From NCBI RefSeq assembly GCF_010548375.1, contig NZ_JAAGLY010000037.1, positions 1 to 64,000 of the forward strand: DNA of 64,000 nucleotides, in the 5' to 3' direction. Below are positions 1-8,054 of this stretch, piece after piece. A model generated the notes under the pieces. That model was given only the letters and a program-made list of their open reading frames with translations, made no database searches and was not told the DNA's origin. How positions within the stretch are numbered: position 1 is the first letter of the stretch; each line of letters begins with the position of its first letter. The translations under genes and the position numbers were made by a program. The stretch is from Streptomyces sp. SID13726. GTDB taxonomy: Bacteria > Actinomycetota > Actinomycetes > Streptomycetales > Streptomycetaceae.

Positions 1-1427
1 GGCGGCGCCGAGGTGGTCGTAGCGCCGGGGAATCCGCCGGGGCCAGCGCTACCGGGACCGGCGTTGCTCGGTGCGCCCCCGCCCGAGGCCCGGACCGCCG
101 CGCACGCCGCAGCCGGGCCGCCGCCGGGCGGGACCGGGGGCGAGGCGAGGCCGGGTGGGGCGGACATGGGCGCGCCCGGCCCGGACGGCAGGGCGGCTCC
201 GCCGTGCGCCGCGGTCTCCGGCCCGGGCACGTACCCCATCGCGGGGGCGCCGCCGTCGGCCGAGAAGTTCACGCCCCGCTCGATGCGGTCGAGGCGGGCC
301 ATCACTGAGCGCTCGTCGCCATAGGCGGCGGGGAGCATCACGCGCGCGCAGATGAGCTCCAGCTGGAGACGGGGCGAGGTGGCGCCGCGCATCTCGGTGA
401 GGCCTTCGTTGACGAGGTCGGCGGCGCGGCTGAGCTCGGCGGCGCCGAAGGTGCCGGCCTGGGCCTGCATGCGCTCGATGACGTCGGCGGGGGCGTCGAT
501 GAGCCCCTTCTCGGCGGCGTCGGGAACGGCAGCCAGGATGACGAGATCCCGCAGCCGCTCCAGCAGGTCGGCGACGAAGCGGCGCGGGTCGTTGCCGCCC
601 TCGATGACACGGTCGACGACCTCGAACGCGGCGGCGCCGTCACCGGTGGCGAAGGCCTCGACGACGGAGTCGAGCAGCGACCCGTCGGTGTAGCCGAGGA
701 GGGAGGTGGCCATGGCATAGGTCACACCCTCCTCACGCGCGCCGGCGAGGAGCTGGTCCATGACGGACATGGAGTCACGCACGGAGCCCTGACCGGACCG
801 CACGACGAGCGGCAGCACGCCGTCCTCGACGGGGATGTTCTCCTTGCCGCACACCTCGCCGAGGTACTCGCGCAGGGTGCCGGGCGGCACGAGCCGGAAG
901 GGGTAGTGGTGGGTCCGCGACCGGATGGTCCCGATGACCTTCTCGGGCTCGGTGGTGGCGAAGATGAACTTGAGGTGCTCCGGGGGCTCCTCGACGACCT
1001 TCAGCAGCGCGTTGAACCCGGCCGACGTGACCATGTGGGCCTCGTCGATGATGTAGATCTTGTAGCGACTGCTCGCGGGCCCGAAGAAGGCCTTCTCACG
1101 CAGCTCACGGGCGTCGTCCACACCACCGTGGGAAGCGGCGTCGATCTCGATGACGTCGATGGAACCCGGCCCGTTGCGCGCGAGGTCCCGACAGGACAGG
1201 CACTCCCCGCACGGCGTGGGCGTGGGCCCCTGCTCGCAGTTCAGGCACCGGGCCAGGATCCGCGCGCTGGTCGTCTTGCCACACCCGCGCGGACCGCTGA
1301 ACAGGTACGCGTGATTGACCCGGTTGTTGCGCAGCGCCTGCTGCAACGGGTCGGTGACATGCTCCTGCCCGATGACCTCGGCGAACGACTCCGGGCGATA
1401 ACGGCGGTACAGCGCGAGAGACGACAC
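1..1427 (-). CDS. dnaX: DNA polymerase III subunit gamma/tau (5' part; 3' end outside window)
   Basis: Clamp-loader ATPase subunit of the replicative polymerase; it loads the beta clamp and couples the polymerases in the cytoplasm. Reading starts at GTG 1427 with MSSLALYRRYRPESF. The Walker A motif GPRGCGKTT lies near residue 45, followed by the four-cysteine zinc finger (CLNC...CGECLSC) typical of bacterial DnaX, a Walker B with DEAH, and the sensor-1 region. The tail turns Pro/Gly/Ala-rich, as expected for the tau extension in actinobacteria. About 475 codons are visible and no stop is reached before the edge. The SRP RNA gene lies just upstream on the same strand, a conserved Streptomyces neighbourhood. 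No frameshift is seen in the visible part. Confidence 0.95.
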   Translation of the reverse strand, partial: MSSLALYRRYRPESFAEVIGQEHVTDPLQQALRNNRVNHAYLFSGPRGCGKTTSARILARCLNCEQGPTPTPCGECLSCRDLARNGPGSIDVIEIDAASHGGVDDARELREKAFFGPASSRYKIYIIDEAHMVTSAGFNALLKVVEEPPEHLKFIFATTEPEKVIGTIRSRTHHYPFRLVPPGTLREYLGEVCGKENIPVEDGVLPLVVRSGQGSVRDSMSVMDQLLAGAREEGVTYAMATSLLGYTDGSLLDSVVEAFATGDGAAAFEVVDRVIEGGNDPRRFVADLLERLRDLVILAAVPDAAEKGLIDAPADVIERMQAQAGTFGAAELSRAADLVNEGLTEMRGATSPRLQLELICARVMLPAAYGDERSVMARLDRIERGVNFSADGGAPAMGYVPGPETAAHGGAALPSGPGAPMSAPPGLASPPVPPGGGPAAACAAVRASGGGAPSNAGPGSAGPGGFPGATTTSAP

Positions 1428-1499
1428 GCATACGAGGTTATAGGCGCCCACTGACAACCAGGCCCCGCGAGCCCTCCGCCAGGGCCGGGAACGCAAACG

Positions 1500-1583
1500 C
1501 CCCCCACGCACCCGCCAGAGCCAACCTACCCTTGCTGCCTTCCGGCCCTGGGGGAGTTCAGTCAGATAGCGCCGCGTGAGGGG
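1500..1583 (-). ncRNA. ffs: Bacterial small SRP RNA (4.5S-like)
   Basis: RNA scaffold of the signal recognition particle; it binds Ffh and targets nascent membrane proteins. The minus-strand sequence contains the diagnostic domain IV core GGCCGGAAGGCAGCAAGGG, with the GGAA tetraloop region and the asymmetric internal loop. The ends pair perfectly over 10 bp (CCCCTCACGC at 1583-1574 with GCGTGGGGGG at 1509-1500), giving one long hairpin of about 84 nt. Its position immediately upstream of dnaX on the same strand supports the call. The exact transcript ends are inferred from the pairing. Confidence 0.92.
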
Positions 1584-1660
1584 CTGCCCAAACAGTACCC
1601 GATGCCAGGGGGCGGGAACGAGTTCGCGAGCACTCCTCAACGTCTTGTATTGTTTGCGGC

Positions 1661-1748
1661 GGAGGATTCGCCTAGAGGCCTAGGGCGCACGCTTGGAAAG
1701 CGTGTTGGGGGCAACCCCTCACGAGTTCGAATCTCGTATCCTCCGCCA
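1661..1748 (+). tRNA. tRNA-Ser(GGA)
   Basis: Class II tRNA with acceptor stem GGAGGAT pairing with ATCCTCC, a long variable arm, TTCGAAT in the T loop and the anticodon loop CTTGGAAAG read as GGA. The 3' CCA is encoded at 1746-1748. A GCAA-capped hairpin follows. Confidence 0.95.
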
Positions 1749-1774
1749 GTGCCTCACCGGGCACGATGTCGAAG

Positions 1775-1796
1775 GGCCCCACCGCAAGGTGGGGCC
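1775..1796 (+). terminator. Hairpin terminator after tRNA-Ser(GGA)
   Basis: GGCCCCACC-GCAA-GGTGGGGCC, a perfect 9-bp stem closed by a GNRA tetraloop, 26 nt after the tRNA. There is no long T-run, as is usual in Streptomyces. Confidence 0.7.
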
Positions 1797-1956
1797 GTTC
1801 GACGTTGTCCTCAGATCTCGTTGTCCTGGTTCTTGTCCACAACGGGTGGTTCCAGGATTCCCGGAGGACTACGGCGATGTTCCGGGCCGTGCTCGATGCG
1901 CGCCGCCGCGCTCCGGAGCCTGCTGTGCACGTGCCGTCCGTCGGGACAGATGGTAT

Positions 1957-1994
1957 CGGTGGCAATAGTATCGGTAGCGATACCATTGCCACCG
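1957..1994. promoter_or_regulatory. 38-bp near-perfect palindrome upstream of the ATPase gene
   Basis: Arms of 17 bp (1957-1973 and 1978-1994) around a 4-bp centre, with one mismatched pair. A second, wider symmetry TGGTATCG (1951-1958) / CGATACCA (1978-1985) overlaps it. The right arm ends where the ribosome binding site GGGAGG begins, 11 nt before the ATG at 2005. It could be an operator or an RNA hairpin that occludes the ribosome site. Nothing in the window identifies the ligand. Confidence 0.7.
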
Positions 1995-2004
1995 GGAGGC
2001 TTAC

Positions 2005-3426
2005 ATGCGCCGCTTCATCGGCCGGGACCGCGAGCTGGCCGTGCTCGGCAACGCCTTGCAGGCTGTCGGTGATGCCGTCGGGGCGGTGAAGCCGGGGCAG
2101 TGCGTTCTGATGCGGGGGCGGCGGCGGGTTGGTAAGTCCAGTCTTGTCGAGGAGTTCCTGGGGCGGTCCGAGGTGCCGTACGTCTTCTTCACAGCGGCGG
2201 GTGGCACGGCGGAGGAGGAGCTGGAGGAGTTGCTCGATGCCGTCGCCACGTCGTCTCTGCCGGGACGGGAGTTGTTCTCCGAGGAGGCCCCCGGGCAGTG
2301 GAACGCGGCGTTCAGGCTGCTCGCCGAAGTTCTTCCCGACGACAGGCCGAGCGTGGTCGTCATCGATGAGGTTCCGTATCTCATGGACCGTATCGACGCC
2401 TTCGAGGGCATGCTCCAGAGGGCCTGGGACCGGCTGCTCAGTCGTAAGCCGGTGCTGTTCCTGCTGGTCGGGTCCGACCTGTCGATGATGGAGGCGTTGG
2501 ACAGCTACGACCGGCCCTTCCATCAGCGCGGGCGGGAAATGGTCGTGGGGCCCCTGAATCCGGCCGACATCGGCGAGATGCTCGGGCTGTCGCCGACGGC
2601 TGCGTTCGATGCCGCTCTGATCACGGGAGGACTCCCTCTCATCTGTGCCGAGTGGCGGGCCGGTGCGGATGTCTGGGAGTTCCTCCGTGATTCGCTGGAC
2701 AACCCGATCTCGGCGCTGCTGGTCTCCGCCGAGCGTTCGCTGGCCGCGGAGTTCCCGCCGCAGGCGATGAGCAGGGAGGTCCTGCGGGCCATCGGGGCCG
2801 GGGAGCGGACCTTCACCAACATCGCCCGGGCGGCCGGCGGCATCGCCCACACCACTCTCACCCGGGCCACCGACGTCCTGACGGAGAAGAGGGTGGTGGC
2901 GGCCGAACTGCCGCTCTCGCTACGGCCGTCCAAGGAACGGCGTTACCGGGTCGCCGACCCCTACCTGCGGTTCTGGCTCGCTTTCCTGGGCCCGCACATG
3001 GCGGAGATCGAGCGGATGCGGGGAGATCTCACGCTGGGCCGGATCAAGGAGCGCTGGACGAGCTGGCGTGGCCGCGCGATCGAGCCTCTGGTCCGGGAAT
3101 CCCTCGCCCGTCTCCTCCCGGACGGTCTCCTGCCCGCCGCCCCGGCGATCGGCGGGTACTGGACTCGCAGCAACGACGTCGAGATCGACCTGGTGGGCGC
3201 CGACCGGCAGCCGGTGGCCAAGGAGTTGCTCTTCGTCGGCTCGATCAAGTGGCTGGAGAATTCCGCCTTCGACAACCACGACCTGGCCGCACTGCAGAAA
3301 CACCGGGCGGCGATCACCGACGCACCCGTACCCCTCGTGGCCGTGTCCCGCAGCGGGGTCGACTGCTCCGGCCTTCAGGCGGCGTATGGGCCCGAGGAAC
3401 TGATCAGCGCTTGGCGCAGGGCATGA
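2005..3426 (+). CDS. AAA ATPase, archaeal-ATPase / DUF234 type
   Basis: A 473-aa P-loop ATPase. The Walker A motif GRRRVGKSS is at about residues 38-46 and Walker B VVVIDEVPYL at about 117-126. A helical/winged middle part follows, then the DUF234 signature RYRVADPYLRFW near residue 315. The C-terminus keeps a PD-(D/E)XK-like pattern (an acidic residue in EPLVRES, then EIDLVGAD, then a strand ending in SIKW at about 390-416), as DUF234 proteins often do. The substrate is unknown. Members are common in archaea and patchy in bacteria, so horizontal acquisition is likely. The start is fixed by GGGAGG and by the palindrome that ends just before it. It stands alone: the next gene is on the other strand. 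Confidence 0.82.
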   Translation: MRRFIGRDRELAVLGNALQAVGDAVGAVKPGQCVLMRGRRRVGKSSLVEEFLGRSEVPYVFFTAAGGTAEEELEELLDAVATSSLPGRELFSEEAPGQWNAAFRLLAEVLPDDRPSVVVIDEVPYLMDRIDAFEGMLQRAWDRLLSRKPVLFLLVGSDLSMMEALDSYDRPFHQRGREMVVGPLNPADIGEMLGLSPTAAFDAALITGGLPLICAEWRAGADVWEFLRDSLDNPISALLVSAERSLAAEFPPQAMSREVLRAIGAGERTFTNIARAAGGIAHTTLTRATDVLTEKRVVAAELPLSLRPSKERRYRVADPYLRFWLAFLGPHMAEIERMRGDLTLGRIKERWTSWRGRAIEPLVRESLARLLPDGLLPAAPAIGGYWTRSNDVEIDLVGADRQPVAKELLFVGSIKWLENSAFDNHDLAALQKHRAAITDAPVPLVAVSRSGVDCSGLQAAYGPEELISAWRRA

Positions 3427-3586
3427 GGGAGGTGTCGGACAGCTCGGGGTCCGGGCCCACTTGGTTCGGGATCGCTCGGACGTTGTAGGCGACAAAAGGA
3501 GCACTCGTGGGTGCCGAGTGACCCGCAGCGTCCGCTCCTCAGACCGGCGCTCCCTAGGTCCGGTTGTTAGTTGACCTTGACAACGG

Positions 3587-4153
3587 TCAGTCTCCGGGAC
3601 GGACGAAAGTCTCCACTGCGGAGCGGAACATGTCCTGTCCGGGGACAACGGGGTTGACGACGACCACGAAGTCGGAGAGAGCTCTCTCGGATGGAGCCCC
3701 GTCTTCGTTGGCGCTGCCGGGCTCGTCTTGCCACGCGATCAGGTGAATGAACACCGAGTGGCGGCCTACCGGCAGGTCGAACCGGACGGTCTCAGGCCAA
3801 GCTTCGCCCTGCACAGCCTCGATGCCACTGAGGCACACCTGCCCCGAGGAACGAAGAAGATAGGCATCCGAAGCGACGAGGCAGTGTCTGCTCTCCCGTT
3901 CGGTCAGTAGGGCAGGCTGATCGACCCGCCCCATGCGGACCACCACTCCAAAACACCCGTCACTCCGGATATTGATGGGGACCAAAGCACCAGCCTGGAT
4001 ATGTCGCTCGACGTCCTCGTCCTCCCCGAGCTGCGTGTCCCAGGTGTCGTAGTCAACGATGCCGGTGAAACGTTGCGGGTCCCAAAGGGCAAGCATTCCG
4101 GCGCTGGTGGCCACCGTCGATACGACCTCGCCAGAGCTGGGTGAATGATTCAT
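3587..4153 (-). CDS. Unrecognised 188-aa protein
   Basis: I do not recognise this family. The ORF starts at ATG 4153 behind AGGA and encodes an acidic, apparently soluble protein with no signal peptide or membrane segment. The middle contains alternating beta-type segments (VVVRMG; DLPVGRHSVFIHLIAW; SDFVVVVNPV), suggesting a beta-rich fold. Codon use is less GC-biased than in the flanking core genes, which fits the accessory patch between the tRNA and 6.3 kb. A single-domain immunity-like protein is conceivable, but no diagnostic motif supports it. Confidence 0.6.
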   Translation of the reverse strand: MNHSPSSGEVVSTVATSAGMLALWDPQRFTGIVDYDTWDTQLGEDEDVERHIQAGALVPINIRSDGCFGVVVRMGRVDQPALLTERESRHCLVASDAYLLRSSGQVCLSGIEAVQGEAWPETVRFDLPVGRHSVFIHLIAWQDEPGSANEDGAPSERALSDFVVVVNPVVPGQDMFRSAVETFVRPGD

Positions 4154-4638
4154 CCAAGGATCCTGCCATGCACACCGGCCACCTCAACAGCGCGCAGGCT
4201 CAGTAGCGGCTCGGCAGCCGGACTCGACGAGTCCGGCACGGGCGGAGGAGGCGACGGGTGCGGCGTTGCCATTCCGGCTCCTTCTCCAATGCCGACAAGC
4301 CGAGTTCATTTCAGTCCGTACAGTCCCTCACTCAGCACCGCTGAGCGGCGTTCGCCGTCCACTCCCTGTCTACCTAGGTGGACAGGGCGAGGTAGGCCCT
4401 CGTCCTTGTCTTCGGCTGGGCCGGAGGCCGGTGGGCTTCGGACCGGATCATGCCTCGGCGATGACACGGGCCCTGTGCCGACCCGACAGATCAGAAGCAG
4501 CTGCGCACATGCCTTATATCGCGCGTCACCAAACATATTTCACTCGATGAGGGATGGATTCCTGCGGAAATCCCCGAAGCGCGACCACATGGCTCATGAT
4601 TTTTCCCGTGTCGAATCCGGTGGCGCGAGAGGAAAACC
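4154..4638. other. 485-bp stretch without a convincing gene
   Basis: Both strands have open frames here, but they lack codon bias and a usable ribosome site, and the longest plus-strand frame runs out of phase into the next gene. Base composition falls toward the 4639 gene, so this probably holds its promoter and decayed accessory DNA. Confidence 0.5.
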
Positions 4639-5640
4639 ATGCTTGACGTCTTCGCTCTCATCACTGAACGATTTCTCCGCGACTGCGGCGAGGAGCCTGT
4701 CTGTACGCATGTCGGCGATGTTCAAGTGTGCGCCATCAAGAGCCATCCAACATATCAGGTTCTGCGGAAAAAAGTCCGACTCGGACGATCGAAATCTGTC
4801 GCCAGCCTGCGACTGTGGGAGTCGGTCGGAACATTGGCAAGAGAGGGAAATCAACGGGAGCGGGAAAAATGGTTGATGGTTCTGCTGGATCTTCTCACCC
4901 CTTACTTTCGGGGGTGGCCGAAGGATCTGGCGCGAAAATGGCGTTACGATGTCTCCGACATCAGGTCCACGATGATGGAATCCGCTCTTGAGACGTGGTT
5001 CTCTCTGGCGGGCGGCATGCCAGCCAAGAAGCTCCTGGACGTCATGCTGGATCGCGCGTTTACCGCTGCACGCGCCCTGGTGGAGGCACCGAGTGCGGAG
5101 ACATGTGGGACGAACGCGGCGGATTTGGTTGCCAATGCCACGCACGAGGAGGGCTCTGCTCTATGCGCCTCGTCGATCATTGACGCCAGTTCGGTGCGGG
5201 ATCCGGACGCCAATGAGAGGATTCGAGGGGAATGCCTAGGAGCCCTGCTGCAACGAATGGGGGTCATGAGTCACGTCGAAGCCCATCACGAAAAAATTCG
5301 CAGTGGCCGCCGGAATGAGAAGCCTTCTCCCGTCATCACTCCTTCACAGATGGGGCGAGTATGGGTGGACGGGAAGAATCTCTACTATCGAATCTCAGAA
5401 ATTCTTCCGCAGTACATCGGCTTCAGCGATGCTGCCAGAATCTTTGATCTTTCGGAGTCACAAGTTTCAAAGATGACTCAAAAGGGAACATTGCCATTCG
5501 GGGTGCTCTGGAGCGGCAACAGCAGGGTGGTGTCAGTCAAATCTCTCATGCACGCCTTGGGAATCCACGACTCCATCGTGCACCCCGATGACGTAGAAAA
5601 TGGCGCATCTCACGTCGGCGGAAAACGGGACGGCCAGTAG
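4639..5640 (+). CDS. Unrecognised 333-aa protein with a C-terminal helix-turn-helix
   Basis: The ATG at 4639 follows GAGAGG at good spacing. Composition is visibly poorer in GC than the surrounding genes. The N-terminal half is helical; residues of about 70-120 (LLDLLTPYFRGWPKDLARKW, then an E/D-rich stretch) recall the packing of sigma region 2 but are too weak to call. Near residues 250-300, the segment from GFSDAARIFDLSESQVSKM to VVSVKSLMHAL reads as a helix-turn-helix followed by a short wing, as in excisionase/MerR-like DNA-binding domains. It is probably a DNA-binding regulator of the accessory patch; its target is unknown. Confidence 0.65.
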   Translation: MLDVFALITERFLRDCGEEPVCTHVGDVQVCAIKSHPTYQVLRKKVRLGRSKSVASLRLWESVGTLAREGNQREREKWLMVLLDLLTPYFRGWPKDLARKWRYDVSDIRSTMMESALETWFSLAGGMPAKKLLDVMLDRAFTAARALVEAPSAETCGTNAADLVANATHEEGSALCASSIIDASSVRDPDANERIRGECLGALLQRMGVMSHVEAHHEKIRSGRRNEKPSPVITPSQMGRVWVDGKNLYYRISEILPQYIGFSDAARIFDLSESQVSKMTQKGTLPFGVLWSGNSRVVSVKSLMHALGIHDSIVHPDDVENGASHVGGKRDGQ

Positions 5641-5666
5641 GGCGCTGCTGCCAACAACAGGCGAAG

Positions 5667-6206
5667 TCACTGTTGTGCCACGGAAGACCGACAGTCGTCC
5701 CACAGGACCGCCAGGCGGGCTGGGATCTGAGGGATCGCGGCGCAGCCCTGGGGGTCGGCCGGGAAGCCGTCGCTGGCCAGGTAGCTCCAAGCAGACCCGG
5801 GGCGTTCGACGAAGTACTTCATCGCCGCCCCGTCGTCCTGGAGGGCGACCTGTTCCGCCGGCGTGCTGCCCGGGGTGAGTTGGAAGCGGGTTCCGGCATA
5901 GAAGGTGCCATCGCAACTGCCGTAGTAGAACGTGCCCTTGACCGGGGTGATGTGGGTGAGGGGTGGTTGGGCCTCGGTGCGGTAGGCGGCTGTGACGTTC
6001 GACTTGGTGGTGGGGGATACCGGCAGAGACCGGCAGGCGGCGGGCCTGACGGGGGCTCCGGCCGTAGTGTGTCCCGGCGATGCCGACGCAGACGAAGAGG
6101 GTGTTTGAGCCGCGTTCAGTGCAGTGCAGCTCGTCAGGAGGGCAAGCGCCGCCGCGATCATCAGCGGGGCCGCGCCTCGGGAACGGGAGCCGTTTCGGTG
6201 TGCCAC
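5667..6206 (-). CDS. Secreted lipoprotein, function unknown
   Basis: The start is taken as GTG 6206 (AGGACG upstream), which puts a basic n-region, a hydrophobic core and the lipobox LTSC directly at the N-terminus; upstream codons in the same frame look non-coding. After the lipidated cysteine comes a Ser/Ala/Thr/Pro linker and a compact roughly 110-aa domain with four cysteines (SCDG, GCAA, DDCR and CRSL) that could form disulfides. It should sit anchored on the outer face of the membrane. I do not recognise the domain. Confidence 0.75.
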   Translation of the reverse strand: MAHRNGSRSRGAAPLMIAAALALLTSCTALNAAQTPSSSASASPGHTTAGAPVRPAACRSLPVSPTTKSNVTAAYRTEAQPPLTHITPVKGTFYYGSCDGTFYAGTRFQLTPGSTPAEQVALQDDGAAMKYFVERPGSAWSYLASDGFPADPQGCAAIPQIPARLAVLWDDCRSSVAQQ

Positions 6207-6387
6207 TTCGGGTCGTCCTCTCTGGTTACGTCCAGACAGGGCCGAGATGGCGCAACTCGAGTACGTTCTCCCGGTCTTGTACCTCAAGACGCTGCTCCGG
6301 GCGCCTTGGTTTCAGAGGCGGGCCGACGACGACGCGTCATACGTGCGGAACCGTCACTCGCTCCACTCACCGCTTCACAAACCCCCG

Positions 6388-8040
6388 TCAGAGCAGGTCC
6401 GCCCACCCCGTCCAGCCGCTGGTCGCCTTCGCTGAGCGGGCCTTGAAGGTGCCGGTGCCGGTGCCCGCGTAGAAGTACAGGGCGCCGGAGGAGTTCGTGG
6501 TCATCAGGTCGGCCTTGCCGTCGCCGTTGGCGTCGCCGGGGGAGAACAGCTTGTTGTACTGCTGCCAGCCGGTGCCGATCTTCACGCGGGCGCCGAAGGG
6601 CTTGGAGGCGGTGCCGGTGCCCGCGTAGCGCCACAGGGTGCCGGACTTGTCGCGGGCCAGCAGGTCGGGGCGGCCGTCGCCGGTGTAGTCACCCGCGCCG
6701 ACCAGGGCGTTGTACTGCTGCCAGCCGGTGCCGAGCTTGACGCGCCCCGCGACGGACATGCCGGAGCCGGTGCCCGCGTAGAGATAGAGCGTGCCGGAAC
6801 TGGTCACGGCGAGCAGGTCGCCCTTGCCGTCGCCGGTCACGTCACCGGGGCCGACGATCCGGTTGTAGGTGGTGGAGCCGGCGGCGAGCAGCGGGTCGGA
6901 GAGGGCGTAGAACGCCGGGTTGGTCAGCTTGCCGCCGCTGACCGAGTGGACGACGAGGTCGGCCAGGCCGTTCTCGCGCAGCGCGGAGGCGTAGGCGAGC
7001 CGGGTACTGGAGGACGGCCAGGCGCCGCCGACCAGGAGCTTGTTGGTGAGGGTGCCGGTGCCGGTGACCTCGTAGCTGTAGACGTTCCCGGCGGAGGTGC
7101 GGGCCATGATCCCGAACTTGCCGAACTGCGGGTTGTTGCCCGCGCCCGCGAACTGGGTGGCCTTCCCCCAGCCCTTGCTGCGGGCGGAGCGGGACGCGAA
7201 GTCGCCGCTGCCGTTGCCCGCGTAGAACCACAGGTTGCCGGAGAAGTCCCGGGCCAGCAGGTCGGCCTTGCCGTTGCCGTCCCAGTCGCCGCCGCCGATG
7301 ATCTGGTTGTACGAGGCCCACTCCGTCCTGGAGTTCTTGGCCTTGGCGCCGAAGGTGCCGCCCTTCTTGCCGAAGTAGCGGTAGAGCGCGCCGGCCGGGG
7401 TGCGGGCCAGCAGGTCGCCGATGCCGTCGCCGTTGAGGTCGCCGGCGCCGATGAGTTCGTCGTACTGCTGCCAGCCGGTGCCGATCTTCACGCGGCCGCC
7501 GAAGGAGCCGTCGCCCTTGCCCGGGTAGTAGTAGAGGGTGCCGGTCGGGGTGCGGGCCAGCAGGTCGGCCTTGCCGTCGGCGTTCATGTCGCCCGGCGCG
7601 GCCACCTTGTTGTAGGACTGCCAGCCGGTGGCGACCGTACGGCGGGAACCCAGGCCGCTGGGCACGCGCGCGTAGATGCCGGGGTGGAAGGAGAGCACCC
7701 CGCTCGGGCTGAGGGTGAGGATGTCCTGGACGCCGTCGCCGTCGAGGTCGCCCGGGGTGAGGACGTCCTTGACCTTGGCCACGTCCGAGTCGAGGGCCAT
7801 CGTCTCGGCCGAGCCGGTGTTGACGTACAACTGCCCCGCGACATTGCGGTAGACGAGGTCGGAGGTGCCGTCGCCGTCGAAGTCGCCGCGGGCCGGGGCG
7901 ATCGCGTCCGCGTCGCCGGGCAGGGCCACGAAGACGCCCGCCGCGACCACCGCGGCCGCGCCGGCCAGCGCGGACACCTTCACGGCGAGGGGGCGCCGGT
8001 GTCTGTGGCTCCCCTCGCGCCGGGATCGGGTGGTGAACAC
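6388..8040 (-). CDS. Secreted FG-GAP / VCBS repeat protein
   Basis: A 550-aa exported protein: an Arg/His-rich n-region, a hydrophobic stretch and an Ala-x-Ala cleavage region ending near DADA, then about nine repeats of the type GDLNGDGIGDLLARTPAG. These carry DxDGxxD calcium-binding loops and a repeating W-x-x-Y-N segment, and should fold as blades of a beta-propeller. No catalytic domain is seen, so it is probably a binding or adhesion protein. It ends on propeller repeats with no cell-wall anchor. It lies 14 nt behind phoD on the same strand and is probably co-transcribed with it. Confidence 0.88.
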   Translation of the reverse strand: MFTTRSRREGSHRHRRPLAVKVSALAGAAAVVAAGVFVALPGDADAIAPARGDFDGDGTSDLVYRNVAGQLYVNTGSAETMALDSDVAKVKDVLTPGDLDGDGVQDILTLSPSGVLSFHPGIYARVPSGLGSRRTVATGWQSYNKVAAPGDMNADGKADLLARTPTGTLYYYPGKGDGSFGGRVKIGTGWQQYDELIGAGDLNGDGIGDLLARTPAGALYRYFGKKGGTFGAKAKNSRTEWASYNQIIGGGDWDGNGKADLLARDFSGNLWFYAGNGSGDFASRSARSKGWGKATQFAGAGNNPQFGKFGIMARTSAGNVYSYEVTGTGTLTNKLLVGGAWPSSSTRLAYASALRENGLADLVVHSVSGGKLTNPAFYALSDPLLAAGSTTYNRIVGPGDVTGDGKGDLLAVTSSGTLYLYAGTGSGMSVAGRVKLGTGWQQYNALVGAGDYTGDGRPDLLARDKSGTLWRYAGTGTASKPFGARVKIGTGWQQYNKLFSPGDANGDGKADLMTTNSSGALYFYAGTGTGTFKARSAKATSGWTGWADLL

Positions 8041-8054
8041 GTTCTCTCCCGGGG

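Noticed and set aside
1672..2850. 392-aa minus-strand frame covering the tRNA
   Set aside because: It overlaps the tRNA and lies antisense to the ATPase.
1721..6300. Attachment-site copy of tRNA-Ser(GGA) flanking the 2-6 kb patch
   Set aside because: I searched for the tRNA 3' sequence by eye up to 6.4 kb and did not find it.
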